Virus record (IMG/VR): IMGVR_UViG_3300032087_004351
Coordinates: 1-58,489 of that record
DNA from: a virus
Reading direction: 5' to 3' (one strand)
DNA length: 58,489 nt
This document shows, in pieces, positions 43,419 to 51,610 of this stretch. Numbering within the stretch: the stretch's first letter is position 1; each line of letters starts with the position of its first letter. Position numbers and translations under genes: made by a program. The notes beneath the pieces were generated by a model, which was given only the letters and a program-made list of their open reading frames with translations, was not told the origin of the DNA and searched no databases.

Positions 43419-44197
43419 TGCGCGGACTTTCCCTGGGCTTGGGCTCAGATATAACTAGGGGGTTTGGTGGTGCAGCAAAAGCTGCAGGTGGCGGAGCATA
43501 CAAGAATTCTCACGCCCTTGAGGTAGACGGGGTAGATCAGTCTATGCGCTGGAACCACGGAAACGATCCTATCGGGGCGGCGCTTGCCACAACCACAGAC
43601 GAAGGAACAATATCTTTCTGGGTGTACTTTGACGACCTCAGCGGCACAAAGTATATTATGGAGAAAGGCACTTCTTCGTCAAACTACTTTAGGGTCTTTC
43701 ATTCTGGAACAAACCTCAGCCTACTGGGGTATGCTAGCGGTACGCTTTCTGTGTTCCAAAACTATACGTCTGTAATTTCAGCTGCTACATGGCACATGAT
43801 TACGATAACTCTTGACGGCACGGGCGGGACGTTTGTAACTACGCTTCACTTAGACGGAACCAAATTAACCCCAGACTCCTCGTTTCCTACGTCAAGCTCA
43901 GCTATTGATCCAGGATCTCCAGGGAGGTTGTTTATGGGAAGAGCGTATAACACTACGTCTTACAGTCAGCAAATTACAGACGAGGTTGCTGTGTGGGACA
44001 CCGTCCTTAGTGATGCCGCCATTACAGAAATCTACACTCACCACACTCTCAATCAGGACGAAGGAGACTACGCAAGCTCATCAGATCTTGTAAGGTGGTG
44101 GAAGCTCAACGAGGACGCTACAGACTCTACAGGGAACGGAGACGACATCACGCTGTTTAACAGTCCGTCATACACCACAAACATACCATTCTTGTAA
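43415..44197 (+). CDS. LamG/concanavalin-A-like virion lectin
   Basis: 260 residues from ATG 43415, overlapping the endolysin stop (ATGATG allows 43418 too). After a Gly-rich N-terminus, residues 35-240 follow the LamG_3 outline: LEVDGVDQSM, GTISFWVYFDDL, WHMITITLDGT, TLHLDGTKLT, RLFMGRA, and TDEVAVWDTVLSDAAITEIY, with a final VRWWKLNED. Such domains bind sugars on host surfaces. Likely a fibre or attachment protein. Confidence 0.75.
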   Translation: MMRGLSLGLGSDITRGFGGAAKAAGGGAYKNSHALEVDGVDQSMRWNHGNDPIGAALATTTDEGTISFWVYFDDLSGTKYIMEKGTSSSNYFRVFHSGTNLSLLGYASGTLSVFQNYTSVISAATWHMITITLDGTGGTFVTTLHLDGTKLTPDSSFPTSSSAIDPGSPGRLFMGRAYNTTSYSQQITDEVAVWDTVLSDAAITEIYTHHTLNQDEGDYASSSDLVRWWKLNEDATDSTGNGDDITLFNSPSYTTNIPFL

Positions 44198-44451
44198 TGC
44201 AGGTATCAAGCACATATCAGATCGTATTGCTAACAGACCTGACTCAGTCCATAATAGATGCAGTCAACCAAGACTCTTCTTCTACGGTAAGGAAGTCAAA
44301 CGACGGAACCAAGTGTATCGTAAGCTGGGAGGGGGCAACCCCATCTGCGCTGTCTGCAGGCCAGAACTACACGCATGAGCAAATTCTTGCCATTATAAAT
44401 GATGAGCAGGGAGAGTGGTATGTGGCTCCTCCAGACGTCCCTAATCCATAA
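44197..44451 (+). CDS. 84-residue virion-associated protein
   Basis: Beta-rich with a short helical part (YTHEQILAIINDEQGEW), no Cys-rich motif. It shares a base with the end of the LamG gene (TAATG) and ends 11 bases inside the convergent regulator gene. Possibly an accessory of the LamG protein. Confidence 0.6.
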   Translation: MQVSSTYQIVLLTDLTQSIIDAVNQDSSSTVRKSNDGTKCIVSWEGATPSALSAGQNYTHEQILAIINDEQGEWYVAPPDVPNP

Positions 44452-44863
44452 GCTCTCTGTAGAATCTCTGTACTAGAAGTCTAGCCTTCTGCGTCAACCC
44501 GTATCTCACTCTGTAGTTAAACTTCGTCTCATCTCGGAATAGATGATCCTCGTACGTATCAGACGGGGTGAGCTTGTCGAAGTGCTTGTACAGATATCCA
44601 GCTCTTTGTAGTGGATATATGATTCTGTTGGACAGGTTTGTCTTGTTCATCTCTAGATCCTGGGCTGCATAGTCTATCGTAAAAAACTGCAGGTCATATC
44701 CCCAGAGAAGAAACTCTAGGTCTGAAAATGAGATCTCCCACTGCGACTGAACCTTTTGCCGCATTTGTTTGAGCCTCTTTAGATTGTTCCTTTTGATATA
44801 CTTCTTATCTTGTCGACTAAAGTCGCGGAACATCCGTTTTTTTGGAACTTTGCTTTTGGGCAT
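44441..44863 (-). CDS. Winged-helix transcription regulator-like protein
   Basis: 140 residues from ATG 44863. A basic N-terminus (1-40, rich in Lys/Arg) is followed by a winged-helix-like region: WEISFSDLEFLLW, FFTIDYAAQDLEMNKTNLSNRIIYPLQRAGYL, then a wing with YRVRYGLTQKARLLVQRF. It looks MarR/PadR-like. The gene is divergent from the small-gene run at 44879 with only 15 bases between starts, so it may control that unit. The longer frame to 45061 overlaps that divergent gene and is rejected. Confidence 0.6.
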   Translation of the reverse strand: MPKSKVPKKRMFRDFSRQDKKYIKRNNLKRLKQMRQKVQSQWEISFSDLEFLLWGYDLQFFTIDYAAQDLEMNKTNLSNRIIYPLQRAGYLYKHFDKLTPSDTYEDHLFRDETKFNYRVRYGLTQKARLLVQRFYRELMD

Positions 44864-44878
44864 ATTAAAAGAACTATT

Positions 44879-45184
44879 ATGAGAGAAGATGAATTTTTGA
44901 TGGAGGTTCACAGATTGGCAATAGAGCTGGAGCTTCTGATTGATAGCTACGAATTGCGCGACCGTGTTTTGTCTATGATGGTTGTTGGTGTGCTTGACTC
45001 CCTCGACATAGATGAAGAGGAAAAGTCTCGCATGAAGGCTATATACTCGCACAACATGCACAATGAAGATGAGTTAAACGTCATTGTTGACTTCGCTGTA
45101 GATACATGGAAGGATAGCAAAGATACAGACGATGGGTATGATTTCGACGGTCTATTTGACGGTTTGGACATATCTTTGAACTAA
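44879..45184 (+). CDS. 101-residue acidic helical protein
   Basis: Starts at ATG 44879. Helical N-terminal half (EVHRLAIELELLIDSY) and an Asp-rich C-terminus (DDGYDFDGLFDGLD). No motif known. First gene of a run leading to the co-chaperonin and tRNAs. Confidence 0.6.
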   Translation: MREDEFLMEVHRLAIELELLIDSYELRDRVLSMMVVGVLDSLDIDEEEKSRMKAIYSHNMHNEDELNVIVDFAVDTWKDSKDTDDGYDFDGLFDGLDISLN

Positions 45185-45192
45185 AATTCAAT

Positions 45193-45426
45193 ATGGGCCT
45201 TATTAGAAAGATAATCATTGGGAGAGATCCCAAAGATGCCATGGCGTACTTTGTAGGAATGAGAGCGGGTGGAGGAGAAGTTAGTGCGATTGTTATGGAC
45301 GAAGAACACTTAATTAGATACAGTCGTAAGAGATATCTCGTATATTTGCATCAGGACGAATCTCAAGTTCTCTGGAAATCAGTAGACGAGATGCCGTGCA
45401 TAATTGAATACGACTGTAATTTTTAA
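45193..45426 (+). CDS. 77-residue hypothetical protein
   Basis: Small alpha/beta protein (MGLIRKIIIGRDPKDAMAYFVG...). Eight bases after the previous stop and three before the co-chaperonin. A promoter-like TATATTTG lies inside its codons at 45341. Unknown function. Confidence 0.6.
   Translation: MGLIRKIIIGRDPKDAMAYFVGMRAGGGEVSAIVMDEEHLIRYSRKRYLVYLHQDESQVLWKSVDEMPCIIEYDCNF
45341..45348 (+). promoter_or_regulatory. Intragenic promoter-like -7 box
   Basis: TATATTTG occurs inside the 77-residue gene, 81 bases before the co-chaperonin start. The surrounding 15 bases are identical to those at the 57170 promoter (GTATATTTGCATCAG). It could drive the co-chaperonin, or be chance. Confidence 0.35.
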
Positions 45427-45429
45427 TTC

Positions 45430-46032
45430 ATGAAAACCTTAGACTTGTTTGTCGTTGAGCTCGAAAAGCAGCTCAAGGACAGCATCAAGACTGAAAGCGG
45501 GTTTGAGCTGTACGTAGACCCGAAGTACAAAGACTTCGAACATCGAGTTACAGACGGCCCAGTAGTATGTTCCCCGCTACGCCACAAGACAGGCGTCAAA
45601 GAAGGGGATACGCTTTACTTCCACCATCTTGTAGTTCTGAACGAAGGCCAGGTCCTTACAGGAAATGACAAGCATTTCGTTGTGAGATATGACCCAGTTC
45701 ATACGGTGAACAATCAAGCCATTGCCTACAAGTGCAAAGACACTGGCACGATACAACCGCTTGCTGGTTGGTCGCTTCTAGAGCATGTAGAGGAAATGGA
45801 GCCTGGAACTCAAAGCGATTTAATCGAGGTCGTTAAACTCGAAGAGTCGAAAGTAACCAAGGCTCGTGTAGCGTTTAATGCTCCATGGCTAGAAGAGATG
45901 GGGCTTAAGGTTGGCGATGTTGTAGGTATCAAAAGAGATATGGACTATAAGATCATTATCGATGACAAGCCGTACTACCGAGTACGGGCAGAAGACTTGC
46001 TATATGTCGAGGAAGAAGTTCACAACGATTGA
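45430..46032 (+). CDS. GroES-like co-chaperonin with two cpn10-type segments
   Basis: 200 residues. Residues 1-110 resemble a GroES domain (DLFVVELE, GPVVCSPLRHKTGVKEGDTLYFHHLVV). Residues 145-197 resemble the C-terminal half of GroES again (GLKVGDVVGIKRDMDYKIIIDDKPYYRVRAEDLLYVEEE, seen as spaced GD.V and Y.RVR.EDLLYV). GroES-like phage proteins (as T4 gp31) cap host GroEL and adapt it for folding capsid protein. It is upstream of the terminase-capsid block. Double domain and length exceed normal 95-residue GroES. Confidence 0.6.
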   Translation: MKTLDLFVVELEKQLKDSIKTESGFELYVDPKYKDFEHRVTDGPVVCSPLRHKTGVKEGDTLYFHHLVVLNEGQVLTGNDKHFVVRYDPVHTVNNQAIAYKCKDTGTIQPLAGWSLLEHVEEMEPGTQSDLIEVVKLEESKVTKARVAFNAPWLEEMGLKVGDVVGIKRDMDYKIIIDDKPYYRVRAEDLLYVEEEVHND

Positions 46033-46294
46033 AGCTGCACAGCGCTTGATGGCTAGCATGGAGGTCGCGATCAACAACATGATCGACGAGGTCAAAAAGC
46101 CTGTAGACCCAGAGGCTGGAGGCGCGGCTCGTAAAGCCGAGCTCCAGTCCATCAAGCAGACAGCCACTGACTGTAAAGAATTGCTGGTAGAGCGCCAGCG
46201 ACTAGAACAAATGATAAAAGACCTAACAACAAATGGAGGAATCGAAGAAGCCAAAGACTACAGCGGAGGTTTCGCTGAAAAATTCTCTAGATGA
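46004..46294 (+). CDS. 96-residue helical protein
   Basis: Starts at ATG 46004 (MSRKKFTTIEAAQRLMASM), overlapping the co-chaperonin by 29 bases; the longer frame from 45962 would overlap more. All-helical with coiled-coil tendency (EVAINNMIDEVKK; ELLVERQRLEQMIKDL). Overlaps the next small gene by 62 bases. Unknown. Confidence 0.55.
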   Translation: MSRKKFTTIEAAQRLMASMEVAINNMIDEVKKPVDPEAGGAARKAELQSIKQTATDCKELLVERQRLEQMIKDLTTNGGIEEAKDYSGGFAEKFSR

Positions 46295-46376
46295 TTGGAA
46301 AGCAGTTGTTTACCAAATGAATAAAACAGATTTTAAGTTCTGGGAGGAATCCTGGAACGGCGAGTTCGAAGACTAA
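46233..46376 (+). CDS. 47-residue acidic protein
   Basis: ATG 46233 to TAA 46376 (MEESKKPKTTAEVSLKNSL...). The first 62 bases lie in another frame inside the previous gene. Product ends WNGEFED, aromatic and acidic. Support is the good start context and the filled gap before the tRNA; function unknown. Confidence 0.5.
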   Translation: MEESKKPKTTAEVSLKNSLDDWKAVVYQMNKTDFKFWEESWNGEFED

Positions 46377-46422
46377 TTCCTTTTTCGTCAGGCGGCCCTC
46401 TACGCATATAGGGCAATCAAAC

Positions 46423-46496
46423 TGGGGCGTAGTTCAGTTGGTTAGAGCGTCTGTCTTATACACAGGAAGTCGCGGGTTCAAGTCCCGCCGCCCCAA
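46423..46496 (+). tRNA. tRNA-Ile(UAU)
   Basis: 74 bases folding completely: acceptor TGGGGCG/CGCCCCA, D stem GTTC/GAGC, anticodon stem TCTGT/ACAGG with loop CTTATAC, T arm GCGGG-TTCAAGT-CCCGC, discriminator A; no encoded CCA. Anticodon TAT reads AUA. Most bacteria read AUA with a CAU tRNA modified to lysidine, so a direct UAU anticodon is notable. AUA is common in this genome. Confidence 0.9.
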
Positions 46497-46502
46497 CATC
46501 AC

Positions 46503-46510
46503 TATATTTG
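46503..46510 (+). promoter_or_regulatory. Promoter -7 box (TATATTTG)
   Basis: TATATTTG six bases after the tRNA-Ile and four bases before the ATG at 46515. Probably drives the small gene, tRNA-Arg and the following genes into the terminase. Confidence 0.65.
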
Positions 46511-46514
46511 TTTC

Positions 46515-46736
46515 ATGAAGCGCGACTACAAAAAAGAATACGCTAAGTACGGTAAGAGCCGTGCCGCTAAGAAGTATCGTGCCATACTTAATAAATACAA
46601 TAGACGTAAAGGAACTTATGGGAACGGTGATGGTAAGGATGCAGCTCACTCTGGAAGCAAGATCAAAGGATTCCTCAGAGAGTCGCTTAACCGAGCCAAC
46701 AACAGACCCAAGACTAGAAACTCGACGCGCTCGTAG
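46515..46736 (+). CDS. 73-residue basic protein; vestigial HNH-like
   Basis: Very basic (Lys, Arg, Tyr, Asn) with DYKKEYAKYG, GDGKDAAHSGSKI and ESLNRANNRP. This outline recalls small marine-phage proteins with a decayed HNH pattern (GDGKDxxH ... NRxxN), but only one His is present, so nuclease activity is doubtful. Its stop codon (TAG, 46734-46736) lies inside the tRNA-Arg gene. Confidence 0.6.
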   Translation: MKRDYKKEYAKYGKSRAAKKYRAILNKYNRRKGTYGNGDGKDAAHSGSKIKGFLRESLNRANNRPKTRNSTRS

Positions 46737-46800
46737 CTCAGCTGGATAGAGCATCTGCCTTCTAAGCAGACGGTCACAGGTTCGAATCCTGTCGGGCGTA
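46727..46800 (+). tRNA. tRNA-Arg(UCU)
   Basis: 74 bases: acceptor GCGCTCG/CGGGCGT (two G-U type pairs), D stem GCTC/GAGC, anticodon stem TCTGC/GCAGA with loop CTTCTAA, T arm ACAGG-TTCGAAT-CCTGT, discriminator A; no encoded CCA. Anticodon TCT reads AGA, an arginine codon this genome uses heavily. Its first ten bases overlap the previous coding sequence. Confidence 0.92.
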
Positions 46801-46817
46801 CAATTTAATTAAAAGAC

Positions 46818-47000
46818 ATGGCTAAGTACAAATGCGAATGCGGAGGCGAAAAAGACGCCTCTGGCGTAAAGATCAAATTCGTCGACGGCAAGGCTCGTCA
46901 CGAAATCACATGCGAAGAATGTGGTGAATACATGGAGCTGGCCAACCCGAAGACGGGTGCCCCAAGCTTCAGAAGCAATAGGTATGGGCAAGTTTTCTAA
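46818..47000 (+). CDS. 60-residue zinc-ribbon protein
   Basis: Two cysteine pairs, CEC (C6, C8) and CEEC (C32, C35), around a beta hairpin, typical of a small zinc ribbon; C-terminus basic with Ser/Arg/Tyr. It shares one base with the terminase start. A terminase accessory or DNA-binding role is possible but unproven. Confidence 0.65.
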   Translation: MAKYKCECGGEKDASGVKIKFVDGKARHEITCEECGEYMELANPKTGAPSFRSNRYGQVF

Positions 47001-49114
47001 TGTCTGTCTTAGTAGACATAGATGGGTATGATGTACCTGCTATCTCAATTTGTCCCAACGGTACAAAAGGTGAGTGTATTGAACGTGGTAACCTACTCAT
47101 TTCACTTCCCGCTCAGCCTCCCGAGGAAGAAATTGAAGGATATGGAAAGCCAGAGCACTTGCAGCTGTGGAAAAGGCTTCCTATGCCAGAGGAGCTGTCT
47201 AGGATTAAGAGTATGGACGAGTGGTCCGAGACGCCAAGAGAGTTTCGACAGAAATTTTCTCCGTATATCGAGGAGGAATTTCGCCGTAGGCGTGAAGGCT
47301 TTTGGTTTTTCAATGCAGGTAGGCCTACTTATATTACGGGCAGGCACTACATGATGTTGCAGTGGACCAAGATAGATGTAGGATATCCTCACTATCTTGA
47401 GTTCCAGAGAGACATCTTTCTGCACATGGCAGCGTGTGAGGCGGATCCCCGATGCTTGGGACAGCTATACACTAAGTGTCGGCGGAGCGGGTATACCAAT
47501 ATCTGCTCTGCCGTACTGCTAGACGAGGCCACACAGGTAAAAGATAAGCTCATGGGCATACAGTCAAAGACTGGTAAGGACGCCCAAGAGAATATATTCA
47601 TGAAGAAGGTTGTGCAGATGTTTAGGCATTACCCCTTCTTCTTTAAACCCATCCAAGATGGTACAACCAACCCACGTATGGAGCTGGCTTTTCGCGAGCC
47701 GTCTAAGAGAATCACAAAGAACAATAAGACTTCGCAGAAGGGCGAGGCTCTCAATACGGTATTAAACTGGAAAAACACAACTAACAACGCATACGACGGT
47801 GAGAAGCTTCACCTGTTGTATCTAGACGAAGCAGGAAAATGGGAAAAACCTACAGACATAAGGGACGCCTGGAGGATTCAACGGACGTGTTTGATCGTCG
47901 GGCGAAAAGTAGTCGGAAAGGCAATGGTCGGAAGCACCGTAAATCCGATGGACAAAGGGGGAAAAGAATACAAGGAGCTATGGGCGGATTCAGATCCAAT
48001 GGATCGGAACGCCAATGGGAGGACGAGGAGTGGCCTATATAGGCTTTTTATACCAGCATATGAATCACTAGAAGGTTTTTTTGATGTACACGGACGACCA
48101 ATCATGGATGATCCTGATGGGCCTTTGGACGGTCTTGACGGCGATAGCGTTATTCAAGGGGCGAGGACGTACCTGAAGAATGAGCGCGACAGTATGAAAC
48201 ACAACCCGTCGGAGCTTAACGAGATAACTAGACAGTTTCCGTTCAGCGAAGACGAGGCATTCCGCGACAGTATCGATGGTAGCCTATTCAACATAGGTAA
48301 GATCTACCAGCAGATACAATACAATGATGAGCTATACCCAAATCCAGTGGTTAGGGGCAACTTCGTTTGGAAAGAAAAAGACAAAGAGGTTGTGTTTTCT
48401 CCAGACTCTAACGGCAGGTTCCGCGTGGCTTGGATGCCACCTGCGGAACAACGCAACGTTAGAAAGATGGATAGGGGTAAGCTTGTCGCTCCATTTGCAG
48501 ACAGAGGATGCGGTGGTGTTGACTCCTATGACCTCGACTCCACAGTCGACGGGAGAGGCTCTAAGGGGGCGTTACATCTCTACAACAAGTTTCATATGGA
48601 GAACCCCTCTAATATGTTCGTTGTAGAGTACGCCTCACGTCCAGATCTAGCCAAGATCTTCTACGAAGATGTCCTTATGGCTGCTTTCTTTTACGGATAT
48701 CCACTCCTCGTGGAAAACAACAAGTACGGCATCGTAAGATACTTTGAATCAAGAGGTTACGATGGGTACTTAATGAACAGACCAGAGCACCTAAAGACCC
48801 CAAACTCAAGGGTCAATGTAAAGACCAAGGGCATTCCGTCTAACTCTCAAGATGTTATTCAGTCTCACGCTCAGTCTATTGAAGCCTATATCCACGATCA
48901 CGTGGGCGAGAACTACGACACTGGTGAATATGGCAAGATGTACTTTAATCGTACATTAGAGGACTGGATAGGCTTCAAAATTAACGACAGAACTAAATAT
49001 GACTTGACAATCAGTTCTGGCTTAGCTTTGCTGGCAGCCCAGAAAGTTAAACAGAAGCCGAAGTCAGACCTTGCGGAGAAGGTATTCTTCCGTCGATATA
49101 AGACGATCGGATGA
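47000..49114 (+). CDS. terL: Terminase large subunit
   Basis: 704 residues. ATPase: a deviant Walker A KCRRSGYTN (159-167) in place of GxxxxGK, and Walker B LHLLYLDEAG with D277/E278. Nuclease: GGVDSYD (D508) begins the RNase H-like domain, with later acidic VVEYASRP and LLVENNKYG segments and a final region with YDLTISSGLALLAA. This K-x-R-R-x-G-Y/F-T form occurs in crAss-like and related podovirus terminases. It packages DNA into the prohead. No small subunit recognised nearby; the 60-residue zinc-ribbon gene is the nearest candidate. Confidence 0.85.
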   Translation: MSVLVDIDGYDVPAISICPNGTKGECIERGNLLISLPAQPPEEEIEGYGKPEHLQLWKRLPMPEELSRIKSMDEWSETPREFRQKFSPYIEEEFRRRREGFWFFNAGRPTYITGRHYMMLQWTKIDVGYPHYLEFQRDIFLHMAACEADPRCLGQLYTKCRRSGYTNICSAVLLDEATQVKDKLMGIQSKTGKDAQENIFMKKVVQMFRHYPFFFKPIQDGTTNPRMELAFREPSKRITKNNKTSQKGEALNTVLNWKNTTNNAYDGEKLHLLYLDEAGKWEKPTDIRDAWRIQRTCLIVGRKVVGKAMVGSTVNPMDKGGKEYKELWADSDPMDRNANGRTRSGLYRLFIPAYESLEGFFDVHGRPIMDDPDGPLDGLDGDSVIQGARTYLKNERDSMKHNPSELNEITRQFPFSEDEAFRDSIDGSLFNIGKIYQQIQYNDELYPNPVVRGNFVWKEKDKEVVFSPDSNGRFRVAWMPPAEQRNVRKMDRGKLVAPFADRGCGGVDSYDLDSTVDGRGSKGALHLYNKFHMENPSNMFVVEYASRPDLAKIFYEDVLMAAFFYGYPLLVENNKYGIVRYFESRGYDGYLMNRPEHLKTPNSRVNVKTKGIPSNSQDVIQSHAQSIEAYIHDHVGENYDTGEYGKMYFNRTLEDWIGFKINDRTKYDLTISSGLALLAAQKVKQKPKSDLAEKVFFRRYKTIG

Positions 49115-49119
49115 TTTAT

Positions 49120-49127
49120 TATATTTG
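49120..49127 (+). promoter_or_regulatory. Promoter -7 box (TATATTTG)
   Basis: TATATTTG, five bases before the portal ATG at 49133 and a few bases after the terminase stop. Near-leaderless spacing as elsewhere. Confidence 0.7.
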
Positions 49128-49132
49128 CAAAA

Positions 49133-51610
49133 ATGTATAGTACTGGCAACATCAATAAAAAGGGGAGCTTTCCAGACCCCCTGGCCGACAGATCTGAAAA
49201 GTCCTCCGAGGAGTACGGCCTTCAGTACGCAAGAGCCATATTTTCTCAATGGGGAAAGCAGACAGACTCGACTTCTCTGTTGGGGAAAAGAAACAAAGTC
49301 TTTGAAAGAAACAGAGATTACGCTAACGGAAACCAAGACACGTCAATCTACAAGCAGCTTCTTAACTCATTGTCTCCCAACAAAGGAGACGGTAGTTTGT
49401 TGAACCTGGACTTTACCCCAGTTCCTATCCTGCCAAAGTTTGTTCGTGTTGTTGCAAATAAAATATTATCTCGCAACCCGTATCCAAACCTGGAATCCGT
49501 AGATCCGCTTTCTTCTTCTGAGAAGAACAAGATGAAGGACAAGATTCGTGTTCAGGTGGAAAACAAGCCTGCGTTACAGCAACTTAAGGAAACAACTGGA
49601 CTGGTCCTAGATATGGATCCAGACCAGATACCAGACACTCTTGAGGAGGCTGAAATCTTTTTGGAAACAAATATCAAGACCGACGCAGAGGTAGCGGCTC
49701 AGATCGCAACCAACATGACTCTAGAGTGGTCTAACTTTAACGACACCACATACAGACGATGCGTTAACGACATTGTGGCGCTAGGTATGGCCGTCACCAA
49801 AAGAGATAACGATCCGTCCTATGGTATTGACGTCAAGTATGTAGACCCAGTGAACTTTGTCCACAGCTACACAGAGGACCATAACTTTGGTGACCTCGTG
49901 TATGCTGGGCACGTAGAGCGAATTTCTATCGGGGAGCTGAAGCGCAAAATGGCTGGCGAAAAACCTGAGGAGTACTTCAAGGAGCTGGCTAAGCAGGTGA
50001 AAAGCAACGAAGGGAACAATCCAGCGGATTTTTCGAAGACAAGGTATGATGAGCGCATGCAGCGCACCGAATACGGATATGACGGGTACATGCTTGATGT
50101 GCTGTCGTTTGAGTTTATTTCGGTAGACACCATTTACTTCGAAGAAAAAGAAAACCGATTCGGTAATGTCAACTTCTACTTGAAGGGCTTTGAATACAAG
50201 GAGCGTAAAAACTCTGTGTTCGAAAGAACCCCTCACAAGATGGAGGTTGCGTCTGTATACGGAGGCAAGTTTATTGTCGGAACGGATTGCATTTTTGACT
50301 ATGGCCCGATGAAGAATATTCCAAAGAATATTCATGACATCAGCAGAGCCAAGCTGTCTTATTCTGTGGTTGCAACAAACATCCGTAGAATGGTTCCTAA
50401 GTCTATGGTTGAGAGCTGCACTGGTTTTGCGGATATGCTTCAGCTGACGCACCTTAAAATTCAGCAAGCCGTAGCAAAGGCAAAGCCAGACGGATTGATT
50501 ATTGATATTGAAGGTCTTGAGAACGTTCAGCTCGGAAAAGGAGGTGAGCTTCAGCCGCTAGAGCTTCATGATATCTACGAACAAACTGGTGTCTTCTATT
50601 ACAGAAGTAGAACGCCAGAAGGAGGACAGCAGGCACCACCGATTCAGCAGATTCCAAACTCGATTCGGAACATCAACGAAATGATTGCTCTGTACAATCA
50701 TTATTTGCAGTTGATTCGCGACACAACGGGGATCAACGAGCAAATGGACGGCACGACGCCTAAAGCTGACGCTCTTGTAGGGGTTCAGCAAATAGCTATC
50801 CATCAGGGAAACAATGCTATTCACGACATCACAAACGCCTCATTGACCCTGTATAAGACAGTGTGTCAAGACGTGGTAAAATGCCTTCAGATTCTTCCAG
50901 AAGGTTCTGTCATCTACGATATTTATGCCAACGCTATCGGTGAGTCCAATATGGGTGTTCTAAACTCATTCAAAGATCTGCCTATGTACAACTTTGGCGT
51001 TATGGTCGTTAGAGACATGGAGGACAAAGACAAAGAGTACCTGGAGCAAAACATTCAGATGGCCATACAGCAAGGTCAGATAGACCTTGAAGACGCTATG
51101 GCAGTCAGAAGTATGAAGGATATCAACCAGGCGGAAAGACTTCTTGTTTTGCGCAGAAAGAAGCGCATGGCTCAGCAGTCAGAGCAAGCAGCTCAAAACT
51201 CTCAGATGCAGGCCCAGCAAGCTCAGCAAGCTGCGCAGGCCGCATCACAGGGAGAGCAGCAAAAGCTCCAGATGGAGGCGCAGATAAGGCAGCAAGAAAT
51301 GCAGCTTAAGGCTCAGCTTGAGATGCAACTAGAGCAAGCCAAGCATGAGATGCGCAAAGAGATTGAAATGATTAAAGCTCAAGCCACCCTTGGTTTCCGT
51401 GAAGACGACCAAAACTTCAAGGAGAAGATTGAGGTTATGAAAGAGCAGAACAAGAGCGATAGACAAGAAAGACAGCTGGCTGCGACTCAAGAAGAGCCAC
51501 AGCCTGCTCCTGAAATGACCGCAGATAATACTGAATCAAATGTGCCTGCAGATATGGAGGCACAGCTAATGTCTATGATGAATGAAGCAGCGACTAAAAG
51601 ACAAGCTTAA
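49133..51610 (+). CDS. Portal protein
   Basis: 825 residues. After an N-terminal helix-rich region with the metal- or membrane-free pattern of podovirus portals, residues 100-560 hold the core (NSLSPNKGDG, VKYVDPVNFVHSYT, ISVDTIYFEE, TGINEQMDGTTPKADALVGVQQ). The last 200 residues are a Gln/Ala-rich coiled coil (QQAQQAAQAASQ, KAQLEMQLEQAKHEM), typical of long-barrel or crown portals. Sits between terminase and capsid genes. It is the DNA gate of the capsid. Confidence 0.8.
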   Translation: MYSTGNINKKGSFPDPLADRSEKSSEEYGLQYARAIFSQWGKQTDSTSLLGKRNKVFERNRDYANGNQDTSIYKQLLNSLSPNKGDGSLLNLDFTPVPILPKFVRVVANKILSRNPYPNLESVDPLSSSEKNKMKDKIRVQVENKPALQQLKETTGLVLDMDPDQIPDTLEEAEIFLETNIKTDAEVAAQIATNMTLEWSNFNDTTYRRCVNDIVALGMAVTKRDNDPSYGIDVKYVDPVNFVHSYTEDHNFGDLVYAGHVERISIGELKRKMAGEKPEEYFKELAKQVKSNEGNNPADFSKTRYDERMQRTEYGYDGYMLDVLSFEFISVDTIYFEEKENRFGNVNFYLKGFEYKERKNSVFERTPHKMEVASVYGGKFIVGTDCIFDYGPMKNIPKNIHDISRAKLSYSVVATNIRRMVPKSMVESCTGFADMLQLTHLKIQQAVAKAKPDGLIIDIEGLENVQLGKGGELQPLELHDIYEQTGVFYYRSRTPEGGQQAPPIQQIPNSIRNINEMIALYNHYLQLIRDTTGINEQMDGTTPKADALVGVQQIAIHQGNNAIHDITNASLTLYKTVCQDVVKCLQILPEGSVIYDIYANAIGESNMGVLNSFKDLPMYNFGVMVVRDMEDKDKEYLEQNIQMAIQQGQIDLEDAMAVRSMKDINQAERLLVLRRKKRMAQQSEQAAQNSQMQAQQAQQAAQAASQGEQQKLQMEAQIRQQEMQLKAQLEMQLEQAKHEMRKEIEMIKAQATLGFREDDQNFKEKIEVMKEQNKSDRQERQLAATQEEPQPAPEMTADNTESNVPADMEAQLMSMMNEAATKRQA

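Noticed and set aside
46515-46736. Active HNH endonuclease
   Set aside because: Only one histidine and a partial GDGKDxxH pattern remain, so the catalytic site is incomplete.
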